64,000 nucleotides of DNA from Pseudomonas khorasanensis (GTDB taxonomy: Bacteria; Pseudomonadota; Gammaproteobacteria; Pseudomonadales; Pseudomonadaceae): assembly GCF_014268505.2 (NCBI RefSeq), contig NZ_JABWQP020000017.1:34913-98912 (forward strand), given 5' to 3'. The position numbers and the translations under genes were made by a program. The notes under the pieces were generated by a model that saw only the letters and a list, made by a program, of their open reading frames with translations, did not search any database and was not told where the DNA came from. Below are positions 17,383-27,763 of the stretch, one piece after another. The stretch's first letter is position 1. Each line of letters starts with the position of its first letter.

Positions 17383-19347
17383 ATGGCCGGGCTGATTCCC
17401 CAGAGCTTCATTGACGACCTGCTGAACCGCACCGACATCGTCGACGTGGTCAGCTCGCGCGTGCAATTGAAGAAGGCCGGCAAGAACTACACCGCCTGTT
17501 GCCCGTTTCACAAAGAGAAAACTCCGTCGTTCAGCGTCAGCCCCGACAAGCAGTTCTATTATTGCTTCGGCTGCGGCGCCGGCGGCAACGCCCTCGGTTT
17601 TCTCATGGATCACGACAATCTGGACTTCCCCCAGGCCGTCGAAGATCTGGCCAAAGCCGCCGGCATGGAAATCCCCCGCGAAGAAAGCGGCCGGGAGCGC
17701 AAACCACGGCAGCCGACCGACTCGCCGCTGTACCCGCTGCTGACCGCCGCCGCCGACTTTTATCGCCAGGCACTAAAGAGTCATCCATCGCGCAAGGCGG
17801 CGGTGGATTACCTCAAGGGACGCGGCCTGACCGGCGAGATTGCCCGGGATTTCGGCCTTGGCTTTGCGCCGCCGGGCTGGGACAACCTGCTCAAGCATCT
17901 GAGCAGCGACACGCTGCAACAGAAGGCAATGATTGAAGCCGGCCTGCTGATCGAGAACGCCGAAACCGGCAAACGCTATGATCGCTTCCGTGATCGCGTG
18001 ATGTTTCCGATCCGTGACAGCCGGGGAAGGATCATCGCCTTCGGCGGTCGCGTACTGGGCGACGACAAACCGAAATACCTGAACTCACCGGAAACCCCGG
18101 TTTTCCATAAAGGCCAGGAACTCTACGGCCTCTATGAAGCGCGCAAGAACAACCGCAACCTTGACGAGATCATTGTCGTCGAGGGCTATATGGACGTCAT
18201 CGCCCTCGCCCAGCAAGGCTTGCGCAATGCCGTTGCGACACTGGGGACTGCGACCAGCGAAGAACACTTGAAACGCCTGTTTCGCGTCGTCCCGAACGTT
18301 TTGTTCTGCTTCGACGGCGACCAGGCCGGGCGCAACGCAGCGTGGCGCGCACTGGAAGCAACACTGCCATGCCTGCAGGACGGGCGCCGCGCGCGGTTCC
18401 TGTTTTTGCCCGAGGGCGAAGACCCGGACACACTGGTTCGAGCCGAAGGCACCGACGCCTTCAAAGCACGCATCAACCAACATGCGCAGCCGCTGGCCGA
18501 TTATTTCTTCCAGCAACTGATCGAAGAAGCCGACCCGCGCTCGCTGGAGGGCAAGGCACACATGGCCACCCTCGCCGCGCCGCTGATCGATAAGGTGCCG
18601 GGCGCAAACCTGCGCATTTTGATGCGTCAGCGCCTGACCGAGATTACCGGCCTGAGCAGCGAGACCGTCAGCCAGCTGGTACAGAGCGCGCCGCAGGAAG
18701 CGCCGCCCGCCTACGATCCGGGCATCGATTACGACGCCATGCCGGATTACAGCGACTACCATCAGCCGCAGTCACAGGACATGTATGCGCCGCAGCAGGA
18801 GTGGACGCCGAAGAAACCCGGCGCCGGCGGCAAGAAGTGGGACAAAAAACCCTGGGACAAGAATGGCAAGCGTGGCGCTGATCGGGAGCAGCAGCGTCCG
18901 CGCACCCCGATCGGCGTCGAATCGCCTACGCTGACAGCCCTGAGAACACTGCTCCATCACCCGCAACTGGCCAAACGCGTCGAAGACGCCGGGCACATTG
19001 CCGATGAAAATCAGACCAACGCCCAGCTACTTGTGGCGCTGCTCGAAGCCGTACAGAAGAATCCCAAGCTAAACTCATTTCAGTTGATCGCGCGATGGCA
19101 CGGCACTGAACAGGGTCGCTTGCTCAAGGCACTTGCAGAAAAGGAGTGGCTGATTGACGGAGATAACCTTGAACAACAGTTTTTCGACACCATTACTAGC
19201 TTGTCAGCCCGCCAACGCGAGCGAAATCTGGAACAACTGCTCAGGAAAGCGCGACAAAGCGAACTGAGCATTGAAGAGAAAAATCAACTGCGCGACCTTT
19301 TAAGTCGCAATGTTTCCGCATCAAACCCGACCTCAACTGGCGCGTGA
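17383..19347 (+). CDS. dnaG: DNA primase DnaG
   Basis: DnaG lays RNA primers for the replisome. The 654-residue protein starts MAGLIPQSFIDDLLNRTDIV, has the CHC2-type zinc ribbon (CCPFHKEKTPSF, then FYYCFGCGAGG, residues 39-66), the TOPRIM core (VVEGYMDV near 266 and FCFDGDQAGR near 308) and a C-terminal helicase-binding helical domain (about 515-650). A low-complexity linker rich in P, K, W, D and Q lies at about residues 445-515. The ATG at 17383 matches the family start; 18 in-frame codons upstream have no similarity. rpoD follows after 67 bases. Confidence 0.97.
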   Translation: MAGLIPQSFIDDLLNRTDIVDVVSSRVQLKKAGKNYTACCPFHKEKTPSFSVSPDKQFYYCFGCGAGGNALGFLMDHDNLDFPQAVEDLAKAAGMEIPREESGRERKPRQPTDSPLYPLLTAAADFYRQALKSHPSRKAAVDYLKGRGLTGEIARDFGLGFAPPGWDNLLKHLSSDTLQQKAMIEAGLLIENAETGKRYDRFRDRVMFPIRDSRGRIIAFGGRVLGDDKPKYLNSPETPVFHKGQELYGLYEARKNNRNLDEIIVVEGYMDVIALAQQGLRNAVATLGTATSEEHLKRLFRVVPNVLFCFDGDQAGRNAAWRALEATLPCLQDGRRARFLFLPEGEDPDTLVRAEGTDAFKARINQHAQPLADYFFQQLIEEADPRSLEGKAHMATLAAPLIDKVPGANLRILMRQRLTEITGLSSETVSQLVQSAPQEAPPAYDPGIDYDAMPDYSDYHQPQSQDMYAPQQEWTPKKPGAGGKKWDKKPWDKNGKRGADREQQRPRTPIGVESPTLTALRTLLHHPQLAKRVEDAGHIADENQTNAQLLVALLEAVQKNPKLNSFQLIARWHGTEQGRLLKALAEKEWLIDGDNLEQQFFDTITSLSARQRERNLEQLLRKARQSELSIEEKNQLRDLLSRNVSASNPTSTGA

Positions 19348-19361
19348 GGTCATAGCTCAGG

Positions 19362-19367
19362 TATAAT
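19362..19367 (+). promoter_or_regulatory. Candidate -10 element before rpoD
   Basis: A perfect TATAAT lies 47 bases before the rpoD ATG, in the 67-base gap after dnaG. No convincing -35 hexamer is placed 16-18 bases upstream, so the call rests on the -10 alone. Confidence 0.4.
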
Positions 19368-19414
19368 CCTCGGCTTGTTTTTTGCCCGCCAAGACCTTCA
19401 GTGGATAGGGTGTT

Positions 19415-21262
<1,848 letters not shown>

Positions 21263-21270
21263 TACCAGAA

Positions 21271-21296
21271 CCCCCGGCCCAGGCCGGGGGTTTTGT
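21271..21296 (+). terminator. Intrinsic terminator after rpoD
   Basis: CCCCCGGCC at 21271-21279 pairs with GGCCGGGGG at 21282-21290, followed by TTTTGTTTTA. It starts 8 bases after the rpoD stop. Confidence 0.93.
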
Positions 21297-21388
21297 TTTA
21301 TGGCAGATTAAATTCCCCGCCCCACCCTCCCCGCCGCATACCCCGTCTACACTCGAAACAATCACCCCCGAGCCATAACGAGAGCGTT

Positions 21389-24300
21389 ATGCCCAGACTG
21401 GCGCCCGTGCTTCTTCTGTTGTCATTGATGATCTGCACCGCCACGGCTGACGCGCTGACTCTCACCGACGAAGAACGTAGCTGGCTGGCGGCTCACCCCG
21501 ATTTGCGCCTGGGTGTCGATGCGTCGTGGCCGCCCTTCGAGTTCCGTGACGATCAGAACCGTTATCAGGGCCTGGCCGCCGACTACATCGACGTGATCCG
21601 CCAACGATTGGCGGTCAAGCTCACACCCATCGAGCCGGTGAGCTGGACCGTGGTGCTGGAGCAGGTGAAAAAGGGCAAAATCGACTTGTTGCCGGGCATC
21701 ATGTCCACTCCGGAACGGCAGACCTACCTTGCGTTCACGCGCCCCTACCTCGACTTCCCGATTGTAATCCTCGCCCATGTCGGTGGGGCCCAGCCGCGCA
21801 AAATCGACGACTTGTACGGTTTGAAAATCGCCGTGGTGGAAAACTACGCGCCCCACGAACTGCTTCGCACTCATCACCCCGACCTGAATCTGGTCGCCAT
21901 GCCCAATGTCAGTTCGGCGCTGCAGGCACTGGCGACCGACGAAGTTGACGCGGTGGTCGGCGACCTCGCGTCCAGCGTCTGGAGCCTGCGCCAGCTCAAG
22001 CTCGACGGCCTCTACGTCAGCGGCGAAACGCCGTATCGCTATCAACTGGCGATGGCCGTGCCGCGCGACAATAAGGTGCTGGTGGGCATTCTCGACAAAG
22101 TCCTCGCTGACATGTCGCCTGCGCAGATCAGCAGCATCCAGGAACACTGGGTCGGCAACGTCCTCGACCACCGCACATTCTGGTCCGATCTGCTGATCTA
22201 TGGCCTGCCTGGGCTGTTGCTACTGATGACAGTGCTTGCCGTGGTCATTCGCATCAACCGGCGCCTGAGTTCGGAAATCACCCGACGCATAGACCTCGAA
22301 CAGGAGCTGCGCAGCAGCGAGTATCACTATCGCGGCCTGGTGGAAAGCCTGTCGGCCATCGCCTGGGAAGCGCGGATGAGCGACTTCACCTACAGCTATG
22401 TCTCGCCTCACGCTGAAGACTTGCTCGGTTATCCACAGTCTCACTGGCTGATTCCGGGATTCTGGCACAACATCATTCACCCCGCCGACCTGACCCGCAC
22501 GCAGAACTACTGTCGAGAGGCGCTACGCCAAGGGCGCGACCACATTGTCGACTATCGGGTGATCACCGCCGACGGCCGCTGCCTGTGGGTGCGCGATATC
22601 GTCAGCCTGATAGAACACGGCCACGAGCCGGTGATGCGCGGCCTGATGATCGACATCAGCGAAATCAAGCGCACGGAGGAGGCGCTGCGACTGTCAGAGC
22701 AGAAGTTCGCTTCGGTGTTCCAGCAGTGCCCGGACATCCTCGTGATAGCGCGCCTGTCCGACGGTTGCCTGCTGGAGGTCAATGAGGCTTTTGAAGAACA
22801 GATTGGCCTCAGGGCTGACGAAGTGGTTGGACAAACCGCCACCAACCTCAATATTTGGGGCATTCCCGGCGTCGGTCCCGGATTATTGCAGCGCTTGCAG
22901 GCCGGCAGCATTCGCAACCTCGAGATGCCTTTTCGCCGCAATAACGGCCAACTGTTTACAGGGCTGATTTCTGCCGAGCCTTTCGACCTCGACACCACCC
23001 CGGCGCTGGTGGTCGTCGTGCGCGACATCAGTCAACTCAAGGAAACCCAACAGCAACTGCAGACCTCCGAAGAGAAATTTGCCAAGGCCTTCCATGCCTC
23101 ACCGGACGGCTTACTGCTGTCGCGCCAGAGCGACGGTCTGTTGCTTGAGGTCAACGAAGGCTTCAGTCGTATCACCGGATTCAACAGCGCCATGTCGGTG
23201 GATCGCTCAACGCTGGACCTGGGCATATGGGTCAACCTCAACGAACGCAAACAAATGCTCGACCTGATGCAACGAGACGGCTTCGTTCGCGACTTCACTT
23301 GCCATATCCGCCGCAGCGACGGGCAGATTCGCCTGTGCGAAGTCTCCAGTCGCCCGCTACCGATTGGTGATGACGATTGCATGCTGACCATCGCCCGGGA
23401 CATTACCGAACGCCATTTGATGCAGGAAAAACTGCAACAGGCCGCCACCGTTTTCGAGAGCACTGCCGAAGGTGTATTGATCACCGACACTCAGCAGCAC
23501 ATCAGCGCGGTCAACCGCGCCTTTACTGAAATCACCGGCTACAGCGAAAGCGAAGCGCTGGGCCATACGCCGCGCCTGCTCGCTTCGGGATTGCACGACA
23601 GTGCGTTTTACGCGGCGATGTGGCATCAACTGACCGCCGAAGGTCACTGGCAAGGCGAAATCTCCAACCGGCGCAAAAATGGGGAGCTGTATCCGAGCTG
23701 GCTGACCATCAGCGCGGTACGCAACCGCGACAAATTCATCACCCACTTTGTCGCGGTGTTCGCCGATATTTCCAGCCTCAAGCATGCGCAGGCCAAGCTC
23801 GACTATCAGGCCCACCATGATCCGCTCACCGGTCTGCCCAATCGCACGCTGTTCGAAAGCCGCCTGCAAATGGCCCTGACCAGCCAGCAGGAAAATGGTG
23901 GTCAAGGCGCCGTGCTGTTTCTCGACCTCGATCGTTTCAAGCACATCAACGACAGCCTCGGGCATCCGGTCGGCGACCTGTTGCTCAAAGGAATTGCCGT
24001 GCGTTTGAAGGAGCAGTTACGCGATATCGACACGGTTGCGCGGTTGGGCGGCGATGAATTCATCATCTTGCTGCCGGGCCTGCAGCAAGCGAGCGACGCG
24101 GATAACATCGCCACGAAACTGCTCAATTGCTTCGGCGCGCCCTTCCAGGCCGGCGAACATGAATTCTTCATCAGCGCCAGCATCGGCACCAGCCTTTATC
24201 CGCGCGATGGCTGCGACGTCGCTACATTGGTTAAAAACGCCGACGCGGCGATGTATCGCTCCAAAGCCAAAGGGCGCAATCGCGTCGAAAGCTACACCCG

Positions 24301-25135
24301 TGACCTCACCGCCCAGGCCAGCGAACGCATAGCGCTGGAACACGAACTGCGTCGCGCCATCGAGCGCGACGAGCTGTTTCTGTATTACCAACCCAAAATC
24401 AGCCTGGTCGACCACAGCCTGGTGGGCGCGGAAGCGCTGATTCGCTGGCGGCACCCAACCTTTGGCGAAGTACCGCCAGAGCACTTCATCCCGCTGGCAG
24501 AAGAGAACGGCATGATCCTGCAGATCGGCGACTGGGTGCTGGAGACCGCTTGCCGGCAGATGTTTGAGTGGAACCAGATCTACGAACCGCTCGGCCCGCT
24601 GTCGGTGAACCTCGCCGGTGCGCAACTGCGCCAACCGAATCTGCTTGCGCGCATCGAGCAACTGCTCAAGGACAACGGACTCAGGCCGGATTTACTGCAA
24701 CTGGAAATTACCGAAAATTTCATCATGAGTCAGGCCGAAGAGGCACTGGCAGTGCTACACCAACTCAAACGCCTCGGCGTACAACTGGCGATCGATGACT
24801 TCGGCACCGGCTATTCCTCGCTCAGCTACCTCAAGCGCTTGCCGCTGGACATCCTCAAAATCGACCAGTCTTTCGTCCGTGGACTGCCCGACGACCCCCA
24901 CGACGCGGCAATAGTGCGAGCCATCATCGCACTGGGGCGCAGCATGCAATTCACCGTGATTGCCGAAGGCGTGGAAACCCAGGCGCAACAACAATTCCTC
25001 GCCGCTGAAGGCTGTGAACAGATCCAGGGCTACATCGTCAGCCTGCCACTACCGCCGGATGAGTTCGCGGCAACATTTCTGCAAGTAACCTTATCGGATT
25101 TTTCGGATGGCACAGCCGGGAAACCGTCGCTATAA
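21389..25135 (+). CDS. Periplasmic-binding, multi-PAS, GGDEF-EAL sensor protein
   Basis: A 1248-residue inner-membrane protein that can make or degrade cyclic di-GMP. Order: signal peptide (to about residue 25, LLLLSLMICTATADA), one bacterial solute-binding (SBP_bac_3) domain at about 30-255, a membrane helix at about 270-290, four PAS/PAC units at about 315-800, a GGDEF domain with intact GGDEF near 886, and an EAL domain with EALIRWRHP near 1016 and DDFGTGYSSLSYLKR near 1135. Both catalytic motifs look intact. The ATG at 21389 gives a proper signal peptide; the frame runs further upstream into the rpoD terminator. The periplasmic domain resembles amino-acid or polar-ligand binders, but the ligand cannot be read from sequence. 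Its last codons contain the -10 box of the following tRNA. Confidence 0.93.
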   Translation: MPRLAPVLLLLSLMICTATADALTLTDEERSWLAAHPDLRLGVDASWPPFEFRDDQNRYQGLAADYIDVIRQRLAVKLTPIEPVSWTVVLEQVKKGKIDLLPGIMSTPERQTYLAFTRPYLDFPIVILAHVGGAQPRKIDDLYGLKIAVVENYAPHELLRTHHPDLNLVAMPNVSSALQALATDEVDAVVGDLASSVWSLRQLKLDGLYVSGETPYRYQLAMAVPRDNKVLVGILDKVLADMSPAQISSIQEHWVGNVLDHRTFWSDLLIYGLPGLLLLMTVLAVVIRINRRLSSEITRRIDLEQELRSSEYHYRGLVESLSAIAWEARMSDFTYSYVSPHAEDLLGYPQSHWLIPGFWHNIIHPADLTRTQNYCREALRQGRDHIVDYRVITADGRCLWVRDIVSLIEHGHEPVMRGLMIDISEIKRTEEALRLSEQKFASVFQQCPDILVIARLSDGCLLEVNEAFEEQIGLRADEVVGQTATNLNIWGIPGVGPGLLQRLQAGSIRNLEMPFRRNNGQLFTGLISAEPFDLDTTPALVVVVRDISQLKETQQQLQTSEEKFAKAFHASPDGLLLSRQSDGLLLEVNEGFSRITGFNSAMSVDRSTLDLGIWVNLNERKQMLDLMQRDGFVRDFTCHIRRSDGQIRLCEVSSRPLPIGDDDCMLTIARDITERHLMQEKLQQAATVFESTAEGVLITDTQQHISAVNRAFTEITGYSESEALGHTPRLLASGLHDSAFYAAMWHQLTAEGHWQGEISNRRKNGELYPSWLTISAVRNRDKFITHFVAVFADISSLKHAQAKLDYQAHHDPLTGLPNRTLFESRLQMALTSQQENGGQGAVLFLDLDRFKHINDSLGHPVGDLLLKGIAVRLKEQLRDIDTVARLGGDEFIILLPGLQQASDADNIATKLLNCFGAPFQAGEHEFFISASIGTSLYPRDGCDVATLVKNADAAMYRSKAKGRNRVESYTRDLTAQASERIALEHELRRAIERDELFLYYQPKISLVDHSLVGAEALIRWRHPTFGEVPPEHFIPLAEENGMILQIGDWVLETACRQMFEWNQIYEPLGPLSVNLAGAQLRQPNLLARIEQLLKDNGLRPDLLQLEITENFIMSQAEEALAVLHQLKRLGVQLAIDDFGTGYSSLSYLKRLPLDILKIDQSFVRGLPDDPHDAAIVRAIIALGRSMQFTVIAEGVETQAQQQFLAAEGCEQIQGYIVSLPLPPDEFAATFLQVTLSDFSDGTAGKPSL

Positions 25136-25136
25136 T
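25131..25136 (+). promoter_or_regulatory. -10 element of the tRNA gene
   Basis: A perfect TATAAT overlaps the stop codon of the preceding GGDEF-EAL gene and lies 14 bases before the tRNA 5' end. The following discriminator CCGCGGCC is GC rich, as in stringently controlled stable-RNA promoters. The -35 (TGGCAC at 25108) is weak. Confidence 0.65.
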
Positions 25137-25150
25137 CCGCGGCCTACTGA

Positions 25151-25227
25151 GGGCCTATAGCTCAGTTGGTTAGAGCAGAGGACTCATAATCCTTTGGTCC
25201 ACGGTTCGAGTCCGTGTGGGCCCACCA
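25151..25227 (+). tRNA. tRNA with CAT anticodon, probably tRNA-Ile2 (lysidine-modified)
   Basis: A 77-base cloverleaf with encoded CCA. The acceptor stem GGGCCTA pairs with TGGGCCC, the anticodon loop reads CTCATAA, and the T-loop is GGTTCGAGTCC. A CAT anticodon can be initiator Met, elongator Met or Ile2. The consecutive C4-G69 and C5-G68 acceptor pairs are known recognition features for the lysidine synthetase TilS, and GGACTCATAATCC resembles E. coli ileX, so I favour tRNA-Ile2 reading AUA. It lacks the initiator's unpaired first position. Confidence 0.9.
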
Positions 25228-25232
25228 ATTCG

Positions 25233-25258
25233 AAAGCCGCGCATTGCGCGGCTTTTTA
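25233..25258 (+). terminator. Intrinsic terminator after the tRNA
   Basis: AAGCCGCGC, ATT and GCGCGGCTTTTT form a perfect stem followed by a T-run, beginning 6 bases after the CCA end. Confidence 0.92.
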
Positions 25259-25391
25259 TTGGCCGAGTGGTCGGGTTTCTTTCTGGCGAGCGCAATGTTC
25301 GTTTCAGGCTTTGTTGAAGCCCTTTCGAAAGCCTACCGCTGTTTGCCTGTAAAATGCGCCCCATTCGATCCAATGCCAACGGAGCCAACCC

Positions 25392-25853
25392 TTGCCAGAC
25401 ACCCGCCAGCCCATCCTCGACGAAATCGACCGCCAGCTAATCGCCGCCCTGCAGATCAACGCCCGCGAAAGCGTCGCCATGCTCGCTCGGCAACTGGGCA
25501 TTGCGCGTACGACTGTCACTTCGCGCCTGGCCAGGCTGGAAAAGGCCAAAGTGATCACGGGTTACGGCGTGCGGCTCGGTCAGCGCGTGGTTGACGGTGG
25601 TTTGCAGGCGTATGTCGGGATCAAGGTACAACCGCGTTCCGGCAAGGAGGTGCTGCGTCGCCTGAGTGCGATGGCGCAGGTGCAGCAGCTTTGCGCGGTG
25701 AGTGGCGAGTTTGATTATGTGGCGTGGTTGCGCACGGATTCGCCGGAGCAGCTCGATCAGTTGCTGGATCAGATTGGCAGCGTCGATGGAGTCGAAAAGA
25801 CCACGACTTCGATTATTTTGAGTAGCAAGATTGATCGGGGGCAGCCAGTCTGA
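25392..25853 (+). CDS. Lrp/AsnC family transcriptional regulator
   Basis: A 153-residue DNA-binding protein with an N-terminal winged helix-turn-helix (ARQLGIARTTVTSRLARLEK near residue 33) and a C-terminal AsnC-type ligand-binding/oligomerisation domain (about 70-150). The TTG at 25392 is taken as start because GGAG lies at 25381-25384 and it gives the usual length. It sits just upstream of, and in the same direction as, davBA, so it may respond to lysine or a related amino acid and control that operon; this is inference from position. The same neighbour occurs beside davBA in P. putida. Confidence 0.93.
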   Translation: MPDTRQPILDEIDRQLIAALQINARESVAMLARQLGIARTTVTSRLARLEKAKVITGYGVRLGQRVVDGGLQAYVGIKVQPRSGKEVLRRLSAMAQVQQLCAVSGEFDYVAWLRTDSPEQLDQLLDQIGSVDGVEKTTTSIILSSKIDRGQPV

Positions 25854-25882
25854 AGCATTGGGTCGGCGCCCTGACTGGGCTC

Positions 25883-25906
25883 TTCGCGAGCAGGCTCGCT
25901 CCTACA
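25883..25906. repeat. Single REP element
   Basis: One copy of the TTCGCGAGCAGGCTCGCTCC family with TACA in place of CACA at its edge, 29 bases after the Lrp-type gene. No inverted partner is nearby. Confidence 0.85.
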
Positions 25907-26022
25907 TTTCTGGTCAGTTTGTAGCCAGCAATCGTCACATTGAATGATCAACCGGCAAAACGACGACACTTTGCGTCTTATTAACGTGTTCGACGCTCCC
26001 TAGAATGGCTGGCATCTTTTCC

Positions 26023-26028
26023 TATACT
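26023..26028 (+). promoter_or_regulatory. Candidate -10 box for davBA
   Basis: TATACT lies 41 bases before the davB start. No good -35 hexamer is spaced 16-18 bases upstream, which would fit an activator-dependent promoter. Confidence 0.35.
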
Positions 26029-26068
26029 CAGACGCGTATCTCGCGTCGGGTCGCCAGTAAGGTCAGTC

Positions 26069-27751
26069 ATGAACAAGAACAATCGTCATCCTGCAGACAG
26101 TAAGAAACCAGTCACCATTTTCGGCCCGGACTTTCCGTTCGCGTTCGACGACTGGATCGAGCATCCGGCCGGTCTCGGCAGCATTCCTGAGCAGAACCAT
26201 GGCGCCGAGGTGGCAATTGTCGGTGCGGGCATCGCCGGTCTGGTGGCCGCTTATGAGCTGATGAAACTCGGCTTGAAGCCGGTGGTGTACGAGGCGTCAA
26301 AACTGGGAGGTCGTCTGCGTTCACAAGCCTTCAATGGCACGGACGGCATTGTCGCCGAGCTCGGCGGTATGCGTTTTCCGGTGTCCTCCACGGCGTTCTA
26401 TCACTATGTCGACAAGCTTGGACTTGAGACCAAACCCTTCCCGAACCCGCTGACGTCGGCCTCCGGCAGCACCGTGATCGACCTTGAGGGCACAACTCAT
26501 TACGCACAAAGCCTGAAGGATCTTCCTGCGTTGTTCCAGGAAGTCGCTGACGCTTGGGCGGACGCGCTGGAAGCCGGCTCGCAGTTCTCCGACATTCAGC
26601 AAGCCATCCGCGACCGCGACGTGCCGCGCCTGAAAGAACTGTGGAACAAACTCGTGCCGTTGTGGGACGACCGGACTTTTTACGATTTCGTCGCCACCTC
26701 GAAAGCCTTCGCCAAACTTTCTTTTCATCACCGCGAAGTGTTCGGTCAGGTCGGTTTCGGCACTGGCGGCTGGGACTCGGATTTCCCCAATTCGATGCTG
26801 GAAATTTTCCGTGTCGTGATGACCAACTGCGACGACCATCAGCACCTGGTGGTCGGCGGCGTCGAGCAGGTGCCGCAAGGCATCTGGCGGCATGTGCCGG
26901 AGCGCTGCGTTCATTGGCCAGAAGGCACCAGCCTGAAATCCCTGCACCGTGGCGCGCCGCGTTCGGGGGTGAAGAAAATCGCTCACGCGCCGGACGGCCG
27001 CTTCGCCGTCACCGACAATAACGGCGACACCCGCGAATACGCTGCCGTCCTGACCACTTGCCAGAGCTGGCTACTGACCACGCAGATCGAGTGCGACGAA
27101 ACCCTGTTTTCACAGAAAATGTGGATGGCCCTTGATCGCACCCGCTACATGCAGTCGTCGAAGACTTTCGTGATGGTCGACCGTCCGTTCTGGAAGGACA
27201 AGGACCCGGAAACCGGCCGCGATCTGATGAGCATGACCCTCACTGATCGCCTGACCCGTGGCACCTATCTGTTCGACAACGGCGACGACAAACCGGGCGT
27301 GATCTGCCTGTCGTACTCATGGATGAGCGACGCGTTGAAAATGCTCCCGCATCCGGTCGAAAAACGCGTTGAGCTGGCGCTGAACGCGCTGAAAAAGATC
27401 TACCCGAAAGTCGATATCGCTGCGCGGATCATCGGCGACCCGATTACCGTTTCATGGGAAGCCGACCCGTATTTCCTCGGTGCCTTCAAAGGCGCGCTGC
27501 CCGGCCATTACCGCTACAACCAGCGGATGTACGCGCACTTCATGCAGGACGACATGCCGGCCGAGCAGCGCGGGATTTTCATTGCCGGGGACGACGTATC
27601 GTGGACACCGGCGTGGGTCGAAGGCGCGGTGCAGACTTCGCTCAATGCGGTGTGGGGCATCATGAAACATTTCGGCGGATCGACACATAAAGAGAACCCG
27701 GGCCCGGGTGATGTGTTCAAAGACATCGGCCCTATCGCCCTGCCCGAGTAA
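26069..27751 (+). CDS. davB: L-lysine 2-monooxygenase (flavin monoamine oxidase family)
   Basis: DavB converts L-lysine and oxygen to 5-aminovaleramide, CO2 and water, the first step of the aminovalerate route. The 560-residue FAD protein has the dinucleotide-binding motif VGAGIAGLVAAYE near residue 51, the LGGRLRSQAF segment near 78 and GELGG-like AELGGMRFP near 96, with a C-terminal FAD stretch FIAGDDVSWTPAWVEGAV near 510. It resembles plant-pathogen tryptophan 2-monooxygenase (IaaM) in size and fold. The following amidase is of the DavA type and the locus matches the P. putida davBA/pqq arrangement, so lysine is the preferred substrate call. Tryptophan use cannot be fully excluded by sequence. 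Confidence 0.88.
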   Translation: MNKNNRHPADSKKPVTIFGPDFPFAFDDWIEHPAGLGSIPEQNHGAEVAIVGAGIAGLVAAYELMKLGLKPVVYEASKLGGRLRSQAFNGTDGIVAELGGMRFPVSSTAFYHYVDKLGLETKPFPNPLTSASGSTVIDLEGTTHYAQSLKDLPALFQEVADAWADALEAGSQFSDIQQAIRDRDVPRLKELWNKLVPLWDDRTFYDFVATSKAFAKLSFHHREVFGQVGFGTGGWDSDFPNSMLEIFRVVMTNCDDHQHLVVGGVEQVPQGIWRHVPERCVHWPEGTSLKSLHRGAPRSGVKKIAHAPDGRFAVTDNNGDTREYAAVLTTCQSWLLTTQIECDETLFSQKMWMALDRTRYMQSSKTFVMVDRPFWKDKDPETGRDLMSMTLTDRLTRGTYLFDNGDDKPGVICLSYSWMSDALKMLPHPVEKRVELALNALKKIYPKVDIAARIIGDPITVSWEADPYFLGAFKGALPGHYRYNQRMYAHFMQDDMPAEQRGIFIAGDDVSWTPAWVEGAVQTSLNAVWGIMKHFGGSTHKENPGPGDVFKDIGPIALPE

Positions 27752-27763
27752 GAGGAATCCCTG

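Noticed and set aside
25108..25124. TGGCAC as the -24 part of a sigma-54 promoter before the tRNA
   Set aside because: No TTGCA-type -12 element follows at the required spacing; the perfect TATAAT explains transcription.
25151..25227. tRNA-Met identity
   Set aside because: The CAT anticodon allows it, but the C4-G69/C5-G68 pairs and the similarity of the anticodon arm to E. coli ileX favour Ile2; initiator features are absent.
25233..25391. The tRNA 3' end as an integration (att) site
   Set aside because: No repeated tRNA 3' end and no integrase gene downstream.
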